A stretch of DNA of 64,000 nt, taken from positions 3,960,001-4,024,000 of the forward strand of contig NZ_CP020555.1 in the NCBI RefSeq assembly GCF_002080455.1, given 5' to 3'. Shown piece after piece: positions 59,167 to 64,000 of this stretch. This stretch comes from Streptomyces sp. Sge12. Its GTDB lineage: Bacteria; Actinomycetota; Actinomycetes; Streptomycetales; Streptomycetaceae. Both the position numbers and the translations under genes were made by a program. Each line of letters begins with the position of its first letter. Positions within the stretch are counted from its first letter, which is position 1. Under the pieces are notes generated by a model, which was given only the letters and a program-made list of their open reading frames with translations, had not been told where the DNA came from and searched no databases.

Positions 59167-59346
59167 ATGCGCAGCAAGCTGGCTGGACTGATCGGGATCA
59201 TCGCCGCGGCTCTGGCGTTCGGAGTCGGTGTGACGGTCAGCAGCCCGGCGGACGCCGGTCAGCCCTCCGGCTACCAGGTCCTGGCGGACGACAAGGGCCC
59301 CGGGGTCGCCTCCCCCGCCCCCACCCCGGCCCCGTCCCGCCGCTAG
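59167..59346 (+). CDS. Small secreted peptide (59 aa)
   Basis: Seen: MRSKLAGLIGIIAAALAFGV and GVTVSSPADA form a classical signal peptide with a probable cleavage site after ADA; the mature part of about 29 residues is GQPSGYQVLADDKGPGVASP followed by an Ala/Pro end. ATG at 59167 with AGGGGG nine bases upstream. Same strand as the ATP-grasp-like gene, convergent with the SARP gene. Function unknown. Confidence 0.7.
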   Translation: MRSKLAGLIGIIAAALAFGVGVTVSSPADAGQPSGYQVLADDKGPGVASPAPTPAPSRR

Positions 59347-59370
59347 ACCTGCCGCCTGCCGCGCGCCACA

Positions 59371-59411
59371 CGCACGTGCCCCGCACCGGATTCCGGTGCG
59401 GGGCACGTGCG
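59371..59411. terminator. Bidirectional terminator before the SARP gene end
   Basis: Perfect 19-bp stem CGCACGTGCCCCGCACCGG (59371-59389) with 59393-59411 and an ATT loop, between convergent genes. Confidence 0.8.
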
Positions 59412-59420
59412 CGTACGGGG

Positions 59421-62400
59421 TCAGTAGGTCCGGCGGTGCGCCGGCAGGCCCATGAAATCGAATAACCCCTCGGCGGCCGTACGGTGTCCGGCCGCGGCCG
59501 CGGCATCCCCGAGCGCCTCGGCCGCCTGGGCGAGGCCCACCAGCGCGGACGCCTCCTCGGCGCGGAAGCTCATCGGCGCCGCGATCTTGTGGGCATGGGC
59601 GTGCAGGGCCAGCGCCACCTCGTGCTCACCCCACAGCATGTGGAGCTGCCCCAGGACGTTCTCGACCTTGGCGAGCCGGATGGGGGCGCCGCTGGTGCGG
59701 CCGAGGACCAGGGAGCGCTCGGCGAACGCGCGGGCCTGCGGGCCGTCGCCCCGCTCGTGCGCGACCTGGGCGGACAGCGCGAGCACCAGGGCCACGTCAC
59801 CCGGTGACCTGGTCTCGTCGCACAGGTCGCGGGCGCGCTTGAGGCTGGCGTCCGCGTCCGTGTACTCGCCGAGCCCCACCTGCGCGAAGGCCAGATCGGC
59901 CAGGGCCATGATCTCGTTGCTGCGGTAGCCGAGGTCGCGGTCGATCTCGATCGCCCGGCGGGCCGCCTCGGCCGCCTCCGGATAGCGGCCCCACCGCTCG
60001 TACAGCGTGCTGAGGGTGGTCAGGCCCTCCGACTCCGCGCGCGGGTTGCCAAGTTCCCGGGCCGCCGCCACCGAACGCTCCAGGAGGGGGAGCGCCTCCC
60101 CGTACCTCCCGAGCATCGACAGCAGCAGCCCGATGGTCGATTCGCTGTTCGCCTCGGTGTGCCGGTCCCCGGCGCGGCCCGCGGTGGCGCGCGCCTCCCG
60201 GGCCACCTCCAGCCCCTCCTCGAAGCGGCCGAGCTTCCAGCAGGCCGCGCCCAGATTGGCCAGGCTGATGCCGAGGAGCGCCGGATCGTCGAGCCGGCGG
60301 GCGGCGGCGACCGCGAGGTGCCCGACGCTCCAGAACTCGTCGAGCTGCCCGTGCGCGTGCAGGTGGAAGCCGATGTTGCGGCTCAGACAGGCCGCGTAGC
60401 GGTCGTGGCCGGACCGCTCGGCGAGCGACACGGCCGCCAGAAGTCCCACCTGTTCCCGGTCGAACCAGTTGACGGCCTGCTCGGCGTCCCGGAAGTGCGG
60501 CCGCTCCCCCTGGTACGGCGGGATGCCGGTGGGGCGGCTCTCACGGCCGGGGAACAGCACCTCGCAGGCCGCGTCCGAGGTCGTCATGTAGTAGCCGAGC
60601 AGCCGCTCGACCGCCTCCGCGTCGTCCTCGGCCGTCGCCGAGCCCCGCAGGCTCTGGGCGAAGCTGCGCACCAGGTCGTGGAAGGTGTACAGACCGATGT
60701 CGGGCTGCTGGACCAGGTGGACGTCGAGCAGGAACTCCAGGGCGTCCTCGGCGTCGCGGACGGCCGTACCGAGCAGCGCCGCCGCCGAGTAGACGTCGGT
60801 GCCGGCGCACGGGTACAGGCTGAGGATGCGGAACGCGGTCCGGTACTCCTCGTCCATCGCCAGGTAGGACAGCCGCAGGGTCGCCGCGACGCTGCGCTCG
60901 CCCGAACTGAGCTCGTCCATCCGGCGCTTCTCGTCGCGCAGCCGCTCGACCAGGTAACGCACCGTCCAGCGCGGCCTGTTGCGCAGCCGGGCCGTCGCGA
61001 TCCGCAGGGCCAGCGGCAGGTGCCCGCACAGCTCCGCCAGTTCGGCGGAGGCCGCCGGCTCGGCGGCCACCCGGGTCGCGCCGAGGGTCTCGGCCATCAG
61101 ACTGGTGCTGTCCTCGGGCTCCATCATCCCGATGGACACCCACTCGACGCCGTCCAGGTCCAGCAGCCGCCCCCGGCTCGTGATCAGGGCCAGAGAGCCG
61201 GGCGAGGCCGGCAGCAGGGGCCTGATCTGCGCCGCGTCGACCGCGTTGTCGAACAGGAGCAGCATCCGCCGGCCGTCCAGCTTCGACCGCCACAGGGCGG
61301 TGCGCCCCTCCAGGTCCTCGGGGATCCGGTCGCCCGGCGTGCCGAGGGTCCGCAGCAGGCTGTCGAGCGCGGCGGCCGGTGTCACCGGCGCCCGGCCCGG
61401 GGTGAATCCGTGCAGGTCGATGTGGAGCTGCCCGTCGGGATACCGGCCGGCCAGCCGGTGCGCGGCACGCACGGCCAGGGTGGTCTTGCCCATGCCGCCC
61501 ATGCCGTCGATGGCCACGATCCGGGCGTACCGGTCGCCGCCCCGGCCCTCGTCCTGCACGTAGTCGAAGAGCTCGGCCAGTTCCTTGGCGCGGCCGGTGA
61601 AGTCGGGCAGGTCGTAGGGCAGGGTGCACGGGGCGTCGGCCGGCGCGGCCGGCGTTCCCGGCTCTTCCCGTACCGTTCCCGCCGGAACCGAGCCCGGAGC
61701 CGGAGCCTGGTCCGGAGCCGGAGCCGGGGCCGAGCCCGGAGCGGGAGCCTCTGGAGCGCTCTCCGAAACCGGCGGCGCGGGCAGGACCGGCTCGGGCTCC
61801 TGCGGTACGGGAGCCACCGGCTCGGGAGCCGCAGGTACGGGCAGGACGGCCACCGGCACCGGGACCGGCACCGGCGCGGGCCGTTCGGGCGCGGCCAGCT
61901 CGGGGCTGTCCCGCAGGATCGCCTCGTACAGCCTGGCCAGCCGGGGCCCCGGATCGATCCCGAGCTCGTCCACGAGCAGCTCGCGGACCTCCCCGTACTC
62001 CCTGAGCGCCTCGGCCTGCCGCCCGGACCGGTACAGGGCGAGCATCAACTGCCCGCGCAGCGTCTCCCGCAGCGGGTGCTGGGTGATCAGGGCCCGCAGG
62101 CCCGAGATGAGCTCACCGCTCTCGCCCAGGGCGAGGCACAGGTCGAACAGCTGCTCCGCGGCGGCCAGTCGGCGCTCCTCGAGCGCGGTCGCCGCGGCCT
62201 CGATCACCGGTCCGCCCGCCCCGGACAGCACCGAGCCGCGCCACAGCGCGAGGGCGGCCCGCAGCGCGTCGGCGGCCGCGGCCTGCCCGCCCTCCCGCAC
62301 GGCCAGGGCGGCCGCCCTGGTCAGGGTGTCGAACTCCAGCAGGTCGAGCTGCTCGTCCGTCACCACCACGCGGTATCCCGGCCCGTCGGTGGCGATCACC

Positions 62401-62693
62401 GCACTGCCGGTGGGTATCCGCCGCCGCAGATCGGCGACGGCCTTGCGGACCTGGTGCGCCGCGGTCACCGGCGGGTCCTTCTCCCACGTCGCCTCGACGA
62501 GCCGTGCGACGGGCACCACCCGGCCGGCTTCGAGCAGCAACATGCACAGGACCCGTTCCTGGATGGCTCCCCCCAGCCTCAGCCGTACGTCGTCGATCCA
62601 TCCTTCGAGCGATCCGAGCACGTTGAAGCGCAGCTTGCCCCCCACAGGAGCCCCGCTTCGTCTCTCCCCGGATTCCGCATCCGCCCCCGGCAT
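59421..62693 (-). CDS. AfsR-type SARP regulator with NB-ARC and TPR domains
   Basis: Large transcription activator of the SARP/STAND class. Seen: about 1090 aa from the ATG at 62693 after GGGGGTGG (an upstream in-frame start at 62735 is less likely); OmpR-type DNA-binding domain at about 20-110 (RFNVLGSLEGWIDDVRLRL...QVRKAVADLRRRIP), bacterial transcriptional activation domain at 115-265, a Pro/Ala/Val linker at 270-355, an NB-ARC ATPase with P-loop GMGGMGKTTLA at 397-407 and the GHLPLALR motif, and TPR repeats from about 770. This is AfsR architecture (AfsR is about 993 aa). Targets unknown; regulation by Ser/Thr phosphorylation is known for AfsR. Confidence 0.93.
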   Translation of the reverse strand: MPGADAESGERRSGAPVGGKLRFNVLGSLEGWIDDVRLRLGGAIQERVLCMLLLEAGRVVPVARLVEATWEKDPPVTAAHQVRKAVADLRRRIPTGSAVIATDGPGYRVVVTDEQLDLLEFDTLTRAAALAVREGGQAAAADALRAALALWRGSVLSGAGGPVIEAAATALEERRLAAAEQLFDLCLALGESGELISGLRALITQHPLRETLRGQLMLALYRSGRQAEALREYGEVRELLVDELGIDPGPRLARLYEAILRDSPELAAPERPAPVPVPVPVAVLPVPAAPEPVAPVPQEPEPVLPAPPVSESAPEAPAPGSAPAPAPDQAPAPGSVPAGTVREEPGTPAAPADAPCTLPYDLPDFTGRAKELAELFDYVQDEGRGGDRYARIVAIDGMGGMGKTTLAVRAAHRLAGRYPDGQLHIDLHGFTPGRAPVTPAAALDSLLRTLGTPGDRIPEDLEGRTALWRSKLDGRRMLLLFDNAVDAAQIRPLLPASPGSLALITSRGRLLDLDGVEWVSIGMMEPEDSTSLMAETLGATRVAAEPAASAELAELCGHLPLALRIATARLRNRPRWTVRYLVERLRDEKRRMDELSSGERSVAATLRLSYLAMDEEYRTAFRILSLYPCAGTDVYSAAALLGTAVRDAEDALEFLLDVHLVQQPDIGLYTFHDLVRSFAQSLRGSATAEDDAEAVERLLGYYMTTSDAACEVLFPGRESRPTGIPPYQGERPHFRDAEQAVNWFDREQVGLLAAVSLAERSGHDRYAACLSRNIGFHLHAHGQLDEFWSVGHLAVAAARRLDDPALLGISLANLGAACWKLGRFEEGLEVAREARATAGRAGDRHTEANSESTIGLLLSMLGRYGEALPLLERSVAAARELGNPRAESEGLTTLSTLYERWGRYPEAAEAARRAIEIDRDLGYRSNEIMALADLAFAQVGLGEYTDADASLKRARDLCDETRSPGDVALVLALSAQVAHERGDGPQARAFAERSLVLGRTSGAPIRLAKVENVLGQLHMLWGEHEVALALHAHAHKIAAPMSFRAEEASALVGLAQAAEALGDAAAAAGHRTAAEGLFDFMGLPAHRRTY

Positions 62694-62748
62694 CGGACAT
62701 CCACCCCCAATGAACAAGACCCCTGGCCAGGTCATGCCAACCGGATCA

Positions 62749-62763
62749 TAGGGGTTACCCCTA
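62749..62763. promoter_or_regulatory. Inverted repeat between the divergent NB-ARC genes
   Basis: TAGGGG-TTA-CCCCTA, 6-bp arms with a three-base spacer, in the 173-bp shared promoter region. Confidence 0.4.
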
Positions 62764-62866
62764 GCAGGCGGTAAGCATCCGGTAGCAGATCAGGAAGGGC
62801 GACACAGACAGTTCATGGGCAGCCCGGAGCAGGCGGCACACGGAGCGAGTACCGAAGGAGCAGGCT

Positions 62867-64000
62867 GTGGGAAGACTGGAGAGACCACTGGCCCCCGATG
62901 CCGGACCAGTCACCGCGTTCGCCCGGGAGTTGCGCAGGCTGCGGACGGCGGCGGGCAGTCCCGGCTACCGTGACATGGCCACACGTGCCATGTTCTCCGC
63001 GTCCGTGCTCTCCGACGCGGCCGCCGGATACCGCCTCCCCACCCTCCAGGTGGCCCTCGCCTTCGCCGAGGCCTGCGGCGGCGACCGCGCCAGCTGGGAG
63101 CGCCGCTGGCACGAGGCGGCGCGCGCCGAGGGCGACGACGGAACGGCCCGCCCGGCCGTCAAGGCCGTACAGCAGCACCAGGAGAACGAGCTGCGCGCCG
63201 CCGACGTGCGCGCCGTGCTGCCCCCGCCGTCCCAGCTGCCGATGGAGGCTCAGCCCCTGGTCGGACGGCGTGAGGTGCTCCAGCGGGCGCGGGCACTGAC
63301 CGCCCCCTCCTACGGCGAACAGCGCGCCGCGGCCCCCCTGGTGATCAGCGGACAGGTCGGCGTCGGCAAGACGGCCTTCGCCCTGCGGCTCGCCCACGAA
63401 CTCGCCGTGAACCTGCCCGACGGACAGCTCTACGCGAACCTGGACCCGGCCGCGGACGGACGCAAGGACGCCGCCGGAATAGCGGGCGGTTTCCTGGAGG
63501 CGCTCGGTATCCCCACCGACCGGATCCCGAACGATCCCGGCCAGAGAATTGGCCTGTACCGATCGCTGCTCAACCGGCGCAGGGTGCTCGTCGTCCTGGA
63601 CGGTGTCCAGCACGAGCGCCAGATTCGGGAACTTCTTGTCGCGGCGCCCGAGAGCCGCATCATCATCACCAGTCGCTCGCGGCTGCTGGGGCTCGACGGA
63701 ATTGGCCGAATCCGGCTCCCCGCACTGGACCGGGACGAGTCGATGGAGCTGCTCGCCCGGATCCTGGGATCGGACCGGGTCGGTGCCGAGCCGCGGGCCT
63801 GCCTGCGTCTCGCCGACGCCTGCGGGGACCTGCCGCTGGCCCTCAACCTGGCGGGCCGGCGCATCGCGGCCCGGCCCGAGTGGATGCTCCAGGACTCCGT
63901 GGCCGAGCTGCTCGGCGACGGGCAGGACGGGCCCGGCGCCCCGCGGGATCCCGGCCGCTTCCTGGCCCGGCTCCAGGTCGGGGACGACGCGCTGAGCAGC
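62867..64000 (+). CDS. NB-ARC regulator with Xre-like N-terminus, 3' end outside window
   Basis: Seen in the 378 codons present: GTG at 62867 six bases after AAGGAG; N-terminal helix-turn-helix-like region (FARELRRLRTAAGSPGYRDM...ASVLSDAAAGYRLPTLQVAL), NB-ARC ATPase with P-loop GQVGVGKTAFAL at 162-173, VLVVLDGVQHERQIREL (Walker B), SRIIITSRSRLLGLDG and CGDLPLALNLAG. The C-terminal part (usually TPR or LRR-like) is beyond the window. Divergent from the SARP gene; together they may form a regulatory pair. Confidence 0.88.
   Translation, partial: MGRLERPLAPDAGPVTAFARELRRLRTAAGSPGYRDMATRAMFSASVLSDAAAGYRLPTLQVALAFAEACGGDRASWERRWHEAARAEGDDGTARPAVKAVQQHQENELRAADVRAVLPPPSQLPMEAQPLVGRREVLQRARALTAPSYGEQRAAAPLVISGQVGVGKTAFALRLAHELAVNLPDGQLYANLDPAADGRKDAAGIAGGFLEALGIPTDRIPNDPGQRIGLYRSLLNRRRVLVVLDGVQHERQIRELLVAAPESRIIITSRSRLLGLDGIGRIRLPALDRDESMELLARILGSDRVGAEPRACLRLADACGDLPLALNLAGRRIAARPEWMLQDSVAELLGDGQDGPGAPRDPGRFLARLQVGDDALSS

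Noticed and set aside
60159..62774. Plus-strand open frame of about 870 codons opposite the SARP gene
   Set aside because: Antisense to a clear AfsR-type protein; composition (Arg/Gly/Gln/His-rich) is that of a shadow frame.

Overview
The window is high-GC DNA with tightly packed, often translationally coupled genes, and it reads as a Streptomyces chromosome close to the replication origin. The evidence is the gene content (two branched-chain ketoacid dehydrogenase clusters, class E sortases, CrgA, SARP/NB-ARC regulators, a DUF5324 protein), the order fhaA-fhaB-pstP-rodA-pbpA-pknB...crgA-rhomboid-ppiA, which lies near oriC in actinobacteria, and two exact parS sites (GTTTCACGTGAAAC). From memory the layout resembles the S. 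coelicolor region around SCO3815-SCO3858. No insertion sequence, prophage or CRISPR array was seen.

Left part (1-18.4 kb). A bkd cluster (E1alpha-E1beta-E2, minus strand; E2 runs off the left edge) is divergent from an orphan NarL-type response regulator. It is followed by a small PPOx-fold protein, two divergent receptor Ser/Thr kinases, a secreted hypothetical protein, a PadR-controlled ABC exporter with a tandem operator over the PadR start codon, the proteasome activator Bpa, a MobA-DUF6457 fusion coupled to MoeA, a K+ channel whose first codons contain a parS site, and a quinone oxidoreductase.

Catabolic part (18.5-36.3 kb). A second bkd cluster with its Lrp-type regulator gene bkdR is followed by a TetR gene coupled to paaH, divergent paaN, a MerR gene next to a membrane protein, a SpoU-type RNA methyltransferase, an HTTM/DUF5819 membrane pair, the paaABCDE phenylacetyl-CoA epoxidase operon and an acyl-CoA dehydrogenase. 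One 14-bp palindrome (ACCGATCGTTCGGT or its complement) occurs in the bkdA/bkdR, paaH/paaN and paaA upstream regions. This suggests that the TetR protein (PaaR-like) links branched-chain and aromatic acid catabolism.

Middle part (36.3-41.9 kb). This holds a rhodanese, a J-domain-like acidic protein, a second parS in a 32-bp palindrome, a DUF2252 protein, a NarL-type two-component pair whose kinase has an extra C-terminal membrane/extracellular module, and tRNA-Leu(CAG).

Cell-envelope and division part (42-59.4 kb). This holds fhaA, fhaB, PP2C phosphatase, rodA, pbpA and PASTA kinase pknB; then, on the opposite strand, an operon of a 58-aa membrane protein, a PabA/TrpG-like amidotransferase and two class E sortases; then a third class E sortase, a DUF881 protein, crgA, a rhomboid protease, ppiA, a DUF5324 protein, a LysM protein without signal peptide, a degenerate ATP-grasp protein and a small secreted peptide. 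A DnaA-box cluster lies between crgA and the rhomboid gene.

Right end (59.4-64 kb). A large AfsR-type SARP/NB-ARC/TPR regulator is divergent from a second NB-ARC regulator with an Xre-like N-terminus, which is cut by the window end. Several convergent gene pairs are separated by very long perfect hairpins (up to 22 bp) that serve as bidirectional terminators.
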